Shown: positions 26,615-34,328 of the stretch, in pieces
Layout: each line of letters opens with the position of its first letter
Numbering within the stretch: the stretch's first letter is position 1
Source of the DNA: Oceanospirillaceae bacterium
GTDB lineage: Bacteria; Pseudomonadota; Gammaproteobacteria; Pseudomonadales; Oceanobacteraceae
Assembly: GCA_002724925.1 (NCBI GenBank)
Contig: PBQA01000013.1
Span: forward strand, 434,001 to 498,000
Direction: 5' to 3'
Length of the DNA: 64,000 bases
Notes under the pieces: generated by a model
Told to the model about the DNA's origin: nothing
Seen by the model: the letters and a program-made list of their open reading frames with translations, nothing else
Database searches by the model: none
Made by a program: the position numbers and the translations under genes

Positions 26615-28117
26615 ATGGAACTCAACAAAAATATTCTTGCGATTTCAATTTTGAGCGCAACCCTCGTCGGTTGTGGTGGTGGTAGCAGCAGTAGCAGTAG
26701 CGATGACGACACGACTACTCCAGTTGCGGGCACTCCAGACTTTGTTACCTGTAATGCGGACGAAACCATTTGTACTCTCGAAGGTACAATTGATCAGGAC
26801 TTCACTCTTGAGTCTGGTATCGAATGGCGTCTTGGTGGCTTCACGGTTGTTGGCTCAGGTGGTTCTGTACTGGCAGACGCAGCTGCCGTTACTGCAGCTA
26901 AAGAAGCTGGTGTAACCCTGACAATTGAACCTGGTGTACACGTAAAAGCGTTCAGCACTGGTGCTCTGCTGGTTACTCGTGGTTCAAAACTCATGGCTGA
27001 AGGTACAGCTGCTCAGCCGATCACTTTCAGTTCTATCCAGGACGAAGACTTTGACGGCCTTGGCGAATGGGGCGGTGTTATTGTACAAGGCTTTGCACCA
27101 CAGTATGGCCCAGGTGATACTGGCGCATGTTTTGGTTCAGGTACTGTGTGTAACGTTGAAGGTGAAGGTGGCGACGAAGTAGGTAACTTCGGTGGTAATG
27201 AGCCAGCGGACAATAGCGGTGTGATCAAGTACGTTCGTATTGCTGAAGGCGGTAAAGTTGCCGGTCCAAACAACGAGATTAACGGTCTGACTCTTCAGGG
27301 TGTGGGTCACGGTACTACTGTTGAGTACGTACAAGTGCACAACAACCTGGATGACGGTGTTGAGTGGTTTGGCGGTACTGTGAACGCTAAGTATCTGGTG
27401 CTGACTGGTAACGATGATGATGACATCGATTTCGATGAAGGCTTCAAAGGTAATATCCAGTACGCCATCATTCGCAAGAACCCTGCTCTGGTTGCACCAA
27501 GCGGTTCTAACGACCCTCGTGGTATCGAAGCGAACTCTTCCGATGATGAGTACGTGCCTCAGACAGAAGGAGCCCTTGCGAACATTACTCTCGTTGGTGC
27601 TTTCATGAGTAACGACGAGCCTGCTATGCGTCTTCGCGGTGCGCTGACTGCTAATGTATACAACACTGTTTCTTACGGTTTCGAGCACTGTGTTCGTATT
27701 GACGATGCCAACACAGATAAAGATAACGGAACAGGTTCGACAGTTGCAGGCGTCGATGGTATCGACGAATTGTCTGATGTAACCCTCAACAATGTTATCG
27801 GTAACTGTGGCGACCTGGGTGCTGACGAGTTCTACGAGGAACGTACGGAAGACGCTGGCAGCAACAATGGTTATGACAATACTGTAGTCATTGATTCTGC
27901 GGGTGCTCTGGCTAACTCTTCAGCGACCGTTACTCAGATGGATTTTGCTGAAGTAGATAACGGTTCAGGTTTCGCATTCGACAACACAACATATATCGGT
28001 GCAGTTGAGCCTGGAACTTCCGAAGCAGATGCTTGGTGGGCTGGTTGGATCATCGAAGGCTCTCTCGACGATATCGAGACTCAGGATCCTACCTTCGACC
28101 CTACTCCTGCTGACTAA
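26615..28117 (+). CDS. Surface lipoprotein, predicted parallel beta-helix
   Basis: A 500-residue lipoprotein: the signal ILSATLVGC ends at a lipobox cysteine (residue 20) followed by GGG and a six-serine linker. The body repeats short strands with turns such as ALLVTRGSKLMAEGTAAQPITF, GEWGGVIVQG, GVIKYVRIAEGG, GLTLQGVGHGTTVEYVQVHN and DGVEWFGGTVNAKYL, the pattern of a right-handed parallel beta-helix. Asp-rich turns (DDDDIDFDEGF) suggest calcium sites. Similar lipoproteins are, from memory, common next to TonB receptors in several phyla; their activity is not known to me. It may capture or process the receptor's ligand at the surface. Followed by a terminator. Confidence 0.72.
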   Translation: MELNKNILAISILSATLVGCGGGSSSSSSDDDTTTPVAGTPDFVTCNADETICTLEGTIDQDFTLESGIEWRLGGFTVVGSGGSVLADAAAVTAAKEAGVTLTIEPGVHVKAFSTGALLVTRGSKLMAEGTAAQPITFSSIQDEDFDGLGEWGGVIVQGFAPQYGPGDTGACFGSGTVCNVEGEGGDEVGNFGGNEPADNSGVIKYVRIAEGGKVAGPNNEINGLTLQGVGHGTTVEYVQVHNNLDDGVEWFGGTVNAKYLVLTGNDDDDIDFDEGFKGNIQYAIIRKNPALVAPSGSNDPRGIEANSSDDEYVPQTEGALANITLVGAFMSNDEPAMRLRGALTANVYNTVSYGFEHCVRIDDANTDKDNGTGSTVAGVDGIDELSDVTLNNVIGNCGDLGADEFYEERTEDAGSNNGYDNTVVIDSAGALANSSATVTQMDFAEVDNGSGFAFDNTTYIGAVEPGTSEADAWWAGWIIEGSLDDIETQDPTFDPTPAD

Positions 28118-28134
28118 TCAGTAAGAGCTCCAGT

Positions 28135-28160
28135 AAAACGGCACCTTCGGGTGCCGTTTT
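28135..28160 (+). terminator. Intrinsic terminator inside the cluster
   Basis: AAAACGGCACC and GGTGCCGTTTT pair around TTCG, followed by more T. It separates the surface-protein genes from the TonB2 energiser operon. Confidence 0.92.
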
Positions 28161-28205
28161 TCGTTTTACGACAGCTGTATGTAATTTCTCTGTAGTAATT
28201 CTGCA

Positions 28206-28223
28206 ATGTCACAGAATTGTCAT
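28206..28223 (+). promoter_or_regulatory. PhoB-box-like repeat upstream of the TonB2 energiser operon
   Basis: ATGTCAC-AGAA-TTGTCAT has the 7-4-7 spacing of a Pho box and resembles the phoA-type box (half-sites such as TTGTCAC). It lies 71 bp before the DUF3450 start and after the terminator, where a promoter is needed. Best of the three candidates. Confidence 0.5.
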
Positions 28224-28294
28224 CTTTTCTTCGTATTCTTCTCGCGAATTCAGAAACGCCGGTTTCCGGCCATTCTTTTAATTGGGTATTTAAC

Positions 28295-29086
28295 ATGGCA
28301 ACAACTAAACGCCAGGCATCGCGCCTTCTGAGCGCTATCGCTATTGCTGGTATGAGTTTTACGGGCGTCGCCTCTGCTGCAACGCTGGATGATGCGGTCG
28401 AACAGGGTGTCGAGCGCGTAGAGCAGGCACAGGCTTCTCAGCAGACTATCGATTCAATCGACAAAGACATTCGTGCTACCGAGCGCGACTATCGTGCGCT
28501 GATGAAAGAAATCGAAGGCCTGAATGTTTACGTTGCTCAGCTGGATCGCCAGCTGGACGCACAGGCAAAAGATCTGGCAAGTATTGATAACAGTATGAGC
28601 CAGGCCGCTCTGGTTGAACGTCAGATTACACCACTGATGCTGCGCATGATTGACGCAGTAAATCAGTTTGTTGCTGCTGATGTCCCTTTCCTCAAAGAAG
28701 AGCGCATGGCGCGTGTTTCTAAGCTCAATGATCTGATGGGGCGTTCTGACGTCACTGCCGCTGAGAAGTACCGCAAAGTGATGGAAGCTTATCAGGCAGA
28801 AATTGAGTACGGCCGCACTATCGAGTCGTACCGTGGTGAGCTGGAAGGCGAAACTCCGCGCGAAGTCGACTTCCTGCGTATTGGTCGTATTGCTCTGGTG
28901 TATCAGTCCCTGGACGGACAAGAGTTGGGTATCTGGAACACGAACTCCAACAGCTGGCAGCCTCTGGCGCCAGAGTATAAGAGCAAAGTGATGGCGGGTA
29001 TCCGTATTGCGCGTGAACAGGCTGCACCAGATCTGATTAAAGTTCCGGTCGCTGCTCCTATGATGGCTCAACGGGAGGCGAACTGA
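28295..29086 (+). CDS. DUF3450 periplasmic protein of a TonB2 system
   Basis: A 263-residue protein starting at MATTKRQASR, with a signal peptide ending at ASA/A (about residue 28). Residues 35-110 are a long helical, coiled-coil-like region (DSIDKDIRATERDYRALMKE), followed by the DUF3450 body with IGRIALVYQSLDGQELGIWN. DUF3450 genes typically lie directly before TtpC-like genes in TonB2 clusters, as here; the exact job is not known to me, and a periplasmic accessory role in energy transfer is plausible. The stop overlaps the next start (TGATG). An upstream reading extension to 28217 lacks a ribosome-binding site. Confidence 0.85.
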   Translation: MATTKRQASRLLSAIAIAGMSFTGVASAATLDDAVEQGVERVEQAQASQQTIDSIDKDIRATERDYRALMKEIEGLNVYVAQLDRQLDAQAKDLASIDNSMSQAALVERQITPLMLRMIDAVNQFVAADVPFLKEERMARVSKLNDLMGRSDVTAAEKYRKVMEAYQAEIEYGRTIESYRGELEGETPREVDFLRIGRIALVYQSLDGQELGIWNTNSNSWQPLAPEYKSKVMAGIRIAREQAAPDLIKVPVAAPMMAQREAN

Positions 29087-30456
29087 TGAAACTCCGTAAT
29101 CTATTCCTTGGCGGTGTATTTGCACTGGCAATGCCGCTAGTTTCAGTGGCAGAAACAGCCAACCTTGATCAGCTTCTGAACCTCGTAAAAGAAGGTCAGG
29201 CGCGTGACAACGCTGAATTTGAACAGCGTATCGCTGAATTCCAGGGCTCAAAAGCCAAGCAGGAGCAATTGGTTCGTGATGCGATGGCTGAACGTGATCG
29301 CCTCGAAGCTCTGAGTGCCGATAAAGAAGAACAGTTCCGCGATAACGAACTTGTGGTTGCAGAAAAGCAGGCTCAATTGAACGATCGTCTGGGTAGCCTG
29401 AAAGAACTCTTCGGTGTGCTGCAGCAGGTCGCTGGCGATACCAAGAGTGTTTTCGAAGGCTCTGTGATCAGCTCTGAACTGCCAGGTCGTGAAGCATTTT
29501 TGACCGACCTTATCCGTGTTGCAGGCGCCACCTCTGAACTGCCATCAATTGAGCAGCTTGAGCGCCTCTGGTTTGAGATGCAGCGTGAAGCGACGTATAG
29601 CGGTCGCATTGCAAGCTACAACGCAGATGTTGTAACACCAAGTGGCGAAACAACTCAACAGCAGGTTGTTCGTATCGGTGGATTCAACGCGGTTTCTGAC
29701 GGTAAGTATCTGAACTGGGACATTGAATCAGCGCGCCTGATTGAGATGGATAAGCAGCCAGGTGCACGTTACACCGATGGAATTACAGCTCTTGAATCTG
29801 CGAGCGGTAATGAGTTGACCGGTTTCTGGATTGATCCTTCTCGAGGCCAGTTACTGAAAATTATGGGGCAGTCGCCAGAATTGGGTGATCGCGTAGACCA
29901 GGGTGGTGTTGTTGGTTACATCATTCTCGCACTGGGTGCCGTCGGTATCTTGCTGGCGATCTGGCGCATGATTGTTCTTAACATCGAAGCGGGTCGTATC
30001 AATAAGCAGATGAAGACTGAAAGCGTTGACGAAAAGAATGCGCTTGGTCGTGTAATGGCTGTATTCAATGCCAACAAGAAAAGCGACACCGAAACGCTTG
30101 AGTTGCATCTCGGTGAAGCTATTGCGGCAGAAATTCCACGTCTGACCCGTGGCATCGGCTGGATCAAAATCATTTCGGTTGTTGCACCACTGCTCGGTCT
30201 TCTGGGTACGGTGACCGGCATGATCGATGTGTTCGAAACCATGTCTCTGTTTGGTACCGGCGATCCTAAGCTGATGGCGGGTGGTATTTCTCAGGCGCTG
30301 GTTACTACGGTATTGGGTCTGGTTGCAGCGATTCCTTGTGTGTTCCTGCACACCCTGACGAACAACCGCAGCCGTGCACTCATTATGATTCTGGAAGAGC
30401 GTGCTACTGGCATCCTGGCTCGCCAGTCTGAACAGCAACAAGCGAAAGCAGCCTGA
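29086..30456 (+). CDS. TtpC-like MotA/TolQ/ExbB proton-channel protein
   Basis: A 456-residue protein with a signal-like N-terminus (about residues 1-22), a coiled-coil periplasmic region (residues 30-110), one membrane helix near 275-300 (GYIILALGAVGILLAIW), and a C-terminal ExbB/TolQ domain with the conserved VVAPLLGLLGTVTGMIDVF segment and a final helix (ALVTTVLGLVAAIPCVF). The length matches TtpC of Vibrio TonB2 systems, an extra ExbB-like subunit needed for TonB2-driven import. It follows DUF3450 with a one-base overlap and precedes exbB by 2 bp. Inner membrane. Confidence 0.88.
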   Translation: MKLRNLFLGGVFALAMPLVSVAETANLDQLLNLVKEGQARDNAEFEQRIAEFQGSKAKQEQLVRDAMAERDRLEALSADKEEQFRDNELVVAEKQAQLNDRLGSLKELFGVLQQVAGDTKSVFEGSVISSELPGREAFLTDLIRVAGATSELPSIEQLERLWFEMQREATYSGRIASYNADVVTPSGETTQQQVVRIGGFNAVSDGKYLNWDIESARLIEMDKQPGARYTDGITALESASGNELTGFWIDPSRGQLLKIMGQSPELGDRVDQGGVVGYIILALGAVGILLAIWRMIVLNIEAGRINKQMKTESVDEKNALGRVMAVFNANKKSDTETLELHLGEAIAAEIPRLTRGIGWIKIISVVAPLLGLLGTVTGMIDVFETMSLFGTGDPKLMAGGISQALVTTVLGLVAAIPCVFLHTLTNNRSRALIMILEERATGILARQSEQQQAKAA

Positions 30457-30458
30457 TC

Positions 30459-30983
30459 ATGATCTTTGGTGAAGTATACGAACCGGTTTATCTGTTCATG
30501 GAGCGTGGAGGCGACGTCCTCTACGCCATCTTCGGACTGATTCTGCTGCTCTGGTTATTTGTACTGGAGCGTGCCGGGTACTTCGCATTTTCTCACCGCA
30601 ACGCTATGCAGCGCGCAGTGAGTGAGTGGGAAGCTCGTACCGAGCGTAAATCCTGGGCGGCGCATCAGATTCGTGAAGATCTGATCGCCTCCCTTCGCTC
30701 AGACCTGGAAGCGAACATGACCACGATCAAAATGCTGATCGGCATGGCGCCTCTGTTCGGTCTGCTCGGTACCGTTACCGGCATGATTGAAGTATTTGAC
30801 GTGATGGCATTTTTTGGCAACGGCAGCCCTAAAGCGATGGCTTCCGGTATTTCCAAGGCCACGATTCCGACCATGGCCGGAATGGTAGGTGCCCTGACGG
30901 GAGTGTTCGCTCAGTCCATGCTCGAGCGATACATCAAACGAGAAAAAATCCGTATCGAAGATCGTCTGACCTTTGATCATTAA
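30459..30983 (+). CDS. exbB: ExbB-like proton channel subunit
   Basis: A 174-residue inner-membrane protein of the MotA/TolQ/ExbB family, shorter than classical ExbB and like ExbB2. The first helix is at about residues 20-40 (VLYAIFGLILLLWLFVLE). The conserved GMAPLFGLLGTVTGMIEVF loop-helix and a final helix region (ISKATIPTMAGMVGALTGVFAQ) follow. With ExbD it forms the proton-driven motor that energises TonB. It is a short paralogue of the C-terminal half of the gene before it; both share the GLLGTVTGMIxVF segment. Confidence 0.93.
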   Translation: MIFGEVYEPVYLFMERGGDVLYAIFGLILLLWLFVLERAGYFAFSHRNAMQRAVSEWEARTERKSWAAHQIREDLIASLRSDLEANMTTIKMLIGMAPLFGLLGTVTGMIEVFDVMAFFGNGSPKAMASGISKATIPTMAGMVGALTGVFAQSMLERYIKREKIRIEDRLTFDH

Positions 30984-30998
30984 TTCGGGAATAAGATT

Positions 30999-31409
30999 AT
31001 GAGACGCAGTTTTTCTGCCAGTCAGCAAGTAGAAGCCGAGGGTGAGATTGATATCACCCCGATGCTGGACGTTGTATTTATTATGCTGATTTTCTTTATC
31101 GTGACCGCGTCGTTCGTTAAAGAATCGGGTATTGAAGTTAATCGTCCTGATGCGAGCACCGCTCAGGCGAAACCACGCGCAAACATCCTGATCGCCATTA
31201 ATGAAAATGACGAAATCTGGATTAATAAACGCCGCGTTGACGAGAGTCAGGTCCGCGCAAATATCGAGCGTCTGCACGCTGAAAATCCGCAAGGAACCGT
31301 TGTGATCCAGGCGGATGAAGAAGCGAAGACCCGTAAGCTGGTGGCAGTGATGGATGCTGCACGTCAGGCCGGAGTCTACGACGTCTCACTGGCCACAGAG
31401 GCGATGTAA
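30999..31409 (+). CDS. exbD: ExbD-like motor subunit
   Basis: A 136-residue protein with a short cytoplasmic N-terminus, a single membrane helix at about residues 20-41 containing the conserved proton-path aspartate (D24 in ITPMLDVVFIMLIFF), and a periplasmic C-terminal domain (IKRR, VIQADEEAKTRKLV-like pattern of ExbD/TolR). It partners ExbB in proton-driven energy transfer to TonB. The stop is one base from the tonB start. Confidence 0.94.
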   Translation: MRRSFSASQQVEAEGEIDITPMLDVVFIMLIFFIVTASFVKESGIEVNRPDASTAQAKPRANILIAINENDEIWINKRRVDESQVRANIERLHAENPQGTVVIQADEEAKTRKLVAVMDAARQAGVYDVSLATEAM

Positions 31410-31410
31410 G

Positions 31411-32025
31411 ATGCCGGTTGTTGTCCGTTTTGGTGGCGCGCTTGCCGTCGCATTCGTCGCCACCATCGCTGTGTTCTGGATGATGCAGAGCCTGATCAGT
31501 ACGGGTGGTTCAGTCACCATGCCGACTGACTATGGTCGTATCCAGAGTTTCGTGATGAACGAGCCAGATGACGAAGTTCAGACTAAAGACCGTCAGCCTG
31601 AGAAGCCACCGGCACCGCCAAAAGAACCGCCGCAGCCAGACATGGTAAAGCCTGAGTTCAATTCTCAGAACGCCGCTGATCTGTCGATGGGTGCACTGGA
31701 TATCTCTGCCGATCTTGCGTTGGATGCAGGCCTGAGCGGTGCAGGTAGCGATGGTGAGTTTATGCCGATTGTTAAAGTCGCGCCGACTTACCCACGCCGT
31801 GCAGCTCAGCGAGGCATTGAGGGCTATGTCGTCGTCGAGTTTACCGTAACGTCACTCGGTACTGTGACTGATCCAGTCGTGCTTGAAGCCGAGCCACCGG
31901 GTGTATTCGATAAGGCTGCGTTGGATGCAGTTAAGAAATTTAAATATAAACCCCAGGTAGTTGAGGGAAGTGCAGTAGATGTACCCGGGGTTCGTAACAT
32001 TATCCGCTTCGAGCTGGATAAGTAA
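31411..32025 (+). CDS. tonB: TonB-type energy transducer
   Basis: A 204-residue protein starting at MPVVVRFGG, one base after the exbD stop. A membrane anchor at about residues 7-29 is followed by a proline/glutamate-rich stretch (PEKPPAPPKEPPQPD, near 62-76). The C-terminal TonB domain has the APTYPRRAAQRGIEGYVVVE block and the final KFKYKPQVVEG. It is shorter than E. coli TonB and like the TonB2 type. It spans the periplasm to drive outer-membrane receptors, most likely the receptor at 23561. Confidence 0.93.
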   Translation: MPVVVRFGGALAVAFVATIAVFWMMQSLISTGGSVTMPTDYGRIQSFVMNEPDDEVQTKDRQPEKPPAPPKEPPQPDMVKPEFNSQNAADLSMGALDISADLALDAGLSGAGSDGEFMPIVKVAPTYPRRAAQRGIEGYVVVEFTVTSLGTVTDPVVLEAEPPGVFDKAALDAVKKFKYKPQVVEGSAVDVPGVRNIIRFELDK

Positions 32026-32050
32026 CGTATAAAACTGGAGTGAGTGTTTT

Positions 32051-33355
32051 ATGAAAAAGTTACCGTTAGCATTAGTGATGAGCGCATTGTTGGGTGGCAT
32101 GCCATTTGTGGCAGTTCAGTCGGTACTCGCTACTGAGGAAGCGGCAGATAATGCGCAAGAAGAAGCCTCGTCGGGCCCTCGTGTTCGCAGAACCATGACA
32201 CTTCGTGAGATTGTATTTGAAAAGCTTGAGGAAGCGCAGCAAGCTGCTGATGCCGGTAACTTTGACGAAGCCTTGCAAACACTTGAACGATTGGAAAAAC
32301 GTAAGCGTAATTCTTACGAGAGAGCGATGACGCACAACATGTACGCCTACGTTTACTCGACTCAGGAAAATTACGCGGCAGCGATTCCTGAATACGCAAA
32401 AGTTATCGAGATCGATAACGCGCCAGACAGTCTGAAACAGACGACGCGTTATACGCTGGCAAAACTGTACATGCTTCAGGAACGTTACGCTGAGTCACTG
32501 GCGACCATTAACGAGTGGATGTCACAGTCAGATAAAATCAATGCTGACGCCTACATGTTCCGTGCTCAGGTTCAATACCAGCAGGAAGAGTATGAACTGG
32601 CAGGCGATGATATTGCGACTGCAATATCTATGCGTGAAGAAGCGGGTTCACGCGTTACCGAAAGCTGGTTACTGCTACAGCGTGCCGTGATGTTTCAGTT
32701 GAAAGATTATGATGGCCTCGCAGAGACTCTGGAAAAGCTTGTTGCGACTTATTCTAAATCTGAATACTGGATGCAGCTGGCGGCTGTGTACAACGAGCTG
32801 GGTCGTGAAGACGAGGAACTGGCGACGCTCGAAACAGCGTACGACCAATCACTTTTCAGCAAAGAACCTGAGTATCTCAATTTTGCTCAGGCGTTGTTGA
32901 GCCGTGAAATTCCATACAAGGCAGCGCACGTTCTGGAAGCAGGAATGGACGCAGACATTGTTGAGAAGAGCGCGCGTAATCTGTCGTTGTTGGGCGATGC
33001 CTGGATGCTGGCGAAAGAATACGACAACGCGATTGTTGTGATGACACAGGCTGCGGATGCCTCCGGAGAAGGTCGTGACTACTTTAAGCTTGCTCAGATT
33101 TATACCGAGCGTCAGGAGTGGAGTAAGTCACTTGAGTTCAGTAATAAAGCATTGAATGCTGGTGATCTGAAGGCACCTTACCAGGCATTAATTATTAAAG
33201 GGCTTGCTCAGTACAATCTTGATCAGCTTGAGGCAGCGTCGGTGACCTTCTTTAAGGCAGCCTCTTATCCGGCGGCTGAAAAAGTTGCTCACCAGTGGCA
33301 GGACTACATTGAGAGTGAACAGCAGCGTCGGGAATACATTGCTAACGCTGGTTAA
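32051..33355 (+). CDS. TPR protein of the TonB2 cluster
   Basis: A 434-residue protein with a signal peptide (about residues 1-27) and at least seven tetratricopeptide-like helix pairs, for example AQQAADAGNFDEALQTLERL, NYAAAIPEYAKVIEID and QERYAESLATINEW. Such TPR proteins are a regular last member of extended TonB2 operons and are thought to be periplasmic scaffolds; the exact contact is unknown. It begins 25 bp after tonB and ends at a bidirectional terminator. Confidence 0.85.
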   Translation: MKKLPLALVMSALLGGMPFVAVQSVLATEEAADNAQEEASSGPRVRRTMTLREIVFEKLEEAQQAADAGNFDEALQTLERLEKRKRNSYERAMTHNMYAYVYSTQENYAAAIPEYAKVIEIDNAPDSLKQTTRYTLAKLYMLQERYAESLATINEWMSQSDKINADAYMFRAQVQYQQEEYELAGDDIATAISMREEAGSRVTESWLLLQRAVMFQLKDYDGLAETLEKLVATYSKSEYWMQLAAVYNELGREDEELATLETAYDQSLFSKEPEYLNFAQALLSREIPYKAAHVLEAGMDADIVEKSARNLSLLGDAWMLAKEYDNAIVVMTQAADASGEGRDYFKLAQIYTERQEWSKSLEFSNKALNAGDLKAPYQALIIKGLAQYNLDQLEAASVTFFKAASYPAAEKVAHQWQDYIESEQQRREYIANAG

Positions 33356-33372
33356 CACTGAAAAATAAGCAT

Positions 33373-33403
33373 AAAAAAGGGGAGTCGCTTGGCTCCCCTT
33401 TTT
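33373..33403. terminator. Bidirectional terminator closing the cluster
   Basis: AAAAAAGGGGAG and CTCCCCTTTTT pair around TCGCTTGG, with A/T runs at both sides, between convergent genes. Confidence 0.93.
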
Positions 33404-33429
33404 GATACATGATCAGCGTCGATTTTTTA

Positions 33430-33909
33430 TTAACGCTTAGGTGTCCACGCCCAGATCATCTCAGCGGTTACGCTTTCAGTACCTTCTGCATCTTTCAGTA
33501 CCACGGGTACGCTGATATCGCCTTTCTCTTCGTTTTTCAGCCTTTCCAGGTCGGCATCACTCAGAGTTGCTGTGGCAGTCAGATCGCCTTTGGTACGTTT
33601 CAGGTACGTCAGGTTCATATTGCGAATCACCAGAACGCGGCTGTCTGGCACATTCATGGCGGTGACGAAGCCGGTTGCTGATTCAGCAGCCAGCGCCATC
33701 GCGGCCGCGTGCAGCGTGCCAATGTGATTTCCTACCTTGCGGCGCTTTTTGATTTTTACCACACACTCATTATTGGTCAGCTTTTCTACCCGACATGAGG
33801 CCGTTCCTGCGAACGGAATAATTTTGCCGATGATAAAAGAGCGCACTCCTGTCTGCCATCCGGCGGGTAGGCGTTCAAGATTATTCATCACTCGGTTAAG
33901 ACGGTTCAT
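33430..33909 (-). CDS. DUF4442 hotdog-fold protein
   Basis: A 159-residue protein starting at MNRLNRVMNN, preceded by AGGAGATAAAT. It fits the DUF4442/PaaI-like hotdog thioesterase group: the central segment NHIGTLHAAAMALAAES corresponds to the active-site helix, where hydrolysing relatives have HxGxxxxxxE/D. An acyl-CoA thioesterase or acyl-binding role is possible; the substrate is not readable. It follows the GNAT gene on the same strand by 2 bp, so the two are probably one transcript. Confidence 0.7.
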   Translation of the reverse strand: MNRLNRVMNNLERLPAGWQTGVRSFIIGKIIPFAGTASCRVEKLTNNECVVKIKKRRKVGNHIGTLHAAAMALAAESATGFVTAMNVPDSRVLVIRNMNLTYLKRTKGDLTATATLSDADLERLKNEEKGDISVPVVLKDAEGTESVTAEMIWAWTPKR

Positions 33910-33911
33910 AT

Positions 33912-34328
33912 TTATCTCCTGTCGGGCACAGCCACCATGGGGGCAGACTGTGGATATTTTCTTTTGCTCAGACGCCATGTTTTCTCAAGGCTGTCGGGTA
34001 GCGTATCTTCTTTGGCTACGGTGAACCCTGAGTTCTCATAGAAGGTCATTAATTCAGGTAACGGGAACAACCAGACGGGCTTCTCTACGTTACGCATAAT
34101 ATAGCGGCAGAGCTCTGATGCTACTCCCTGATGACGATGATCAGGCAGTGTGCAAAGGTTACGGAGGAGCCAGACGTCTGAGTGGTCCTGGAGTCGGGTG
34201 ACACAACAGCAACGACCAGCGCTGAAACTGGCATAAAGGGTGTCTCCCGGACTAGCCCGGCCACTGTATTGTGCCGCTTTATACAAAGCATTGGCTTCGG
34301 CGACAGTGGCCTGCCTGAAGTCAGTCAA
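33912..34328 (-). CDS. GNAT-family acetyltransferase
   Basis: A 138-residue protein if started at the TTG at 34328 (TDFRQATVAEANAL), which overlaps the upstream hydrolase stop by 8 bp; a longer frame exists but lies inside that gene. The acetyl-CoA-binding motif A is LRNLCTLPDHRHQGVASELC, with the Q/R-x-x-G-x-A pattern, followed by FYENSGFTVAKED of motif B. The substrate is unknown. No strong ribosome-binding site is visible, so translation may depend on coupling to the hydrolase. Confidence 0.72.
   Translation of the reverse strand: MTDFRQATVAEANALYKAAQYSGRASPGDTLYASFSAGRCCCVTRLQDHSDVWLLRNLCTLPDHRHQGVASELCRYIMRNVEKPVWLFPLPELMTFYENSGFTVAKEDTLPDSLEKTWRLSKRKYPQSAPMVAVPDRR

Noticed and set aside
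27137-27688. 183-codon open frame on the minus strand inside the beta-helix lipoprotein gene
   Set aside because: No ribosome-binding site and low-complexity Thr/Val-rich composition mirroring the Asn/Asp-rich repeats of the real gene; a shadow frame.
29851-30441. Long minus-strand frames opposite the TtpC-like gene
   Set aside because: Gln/Asn/Arg/His-rich translations without domain features, fully explained by the codon use of the real gene.
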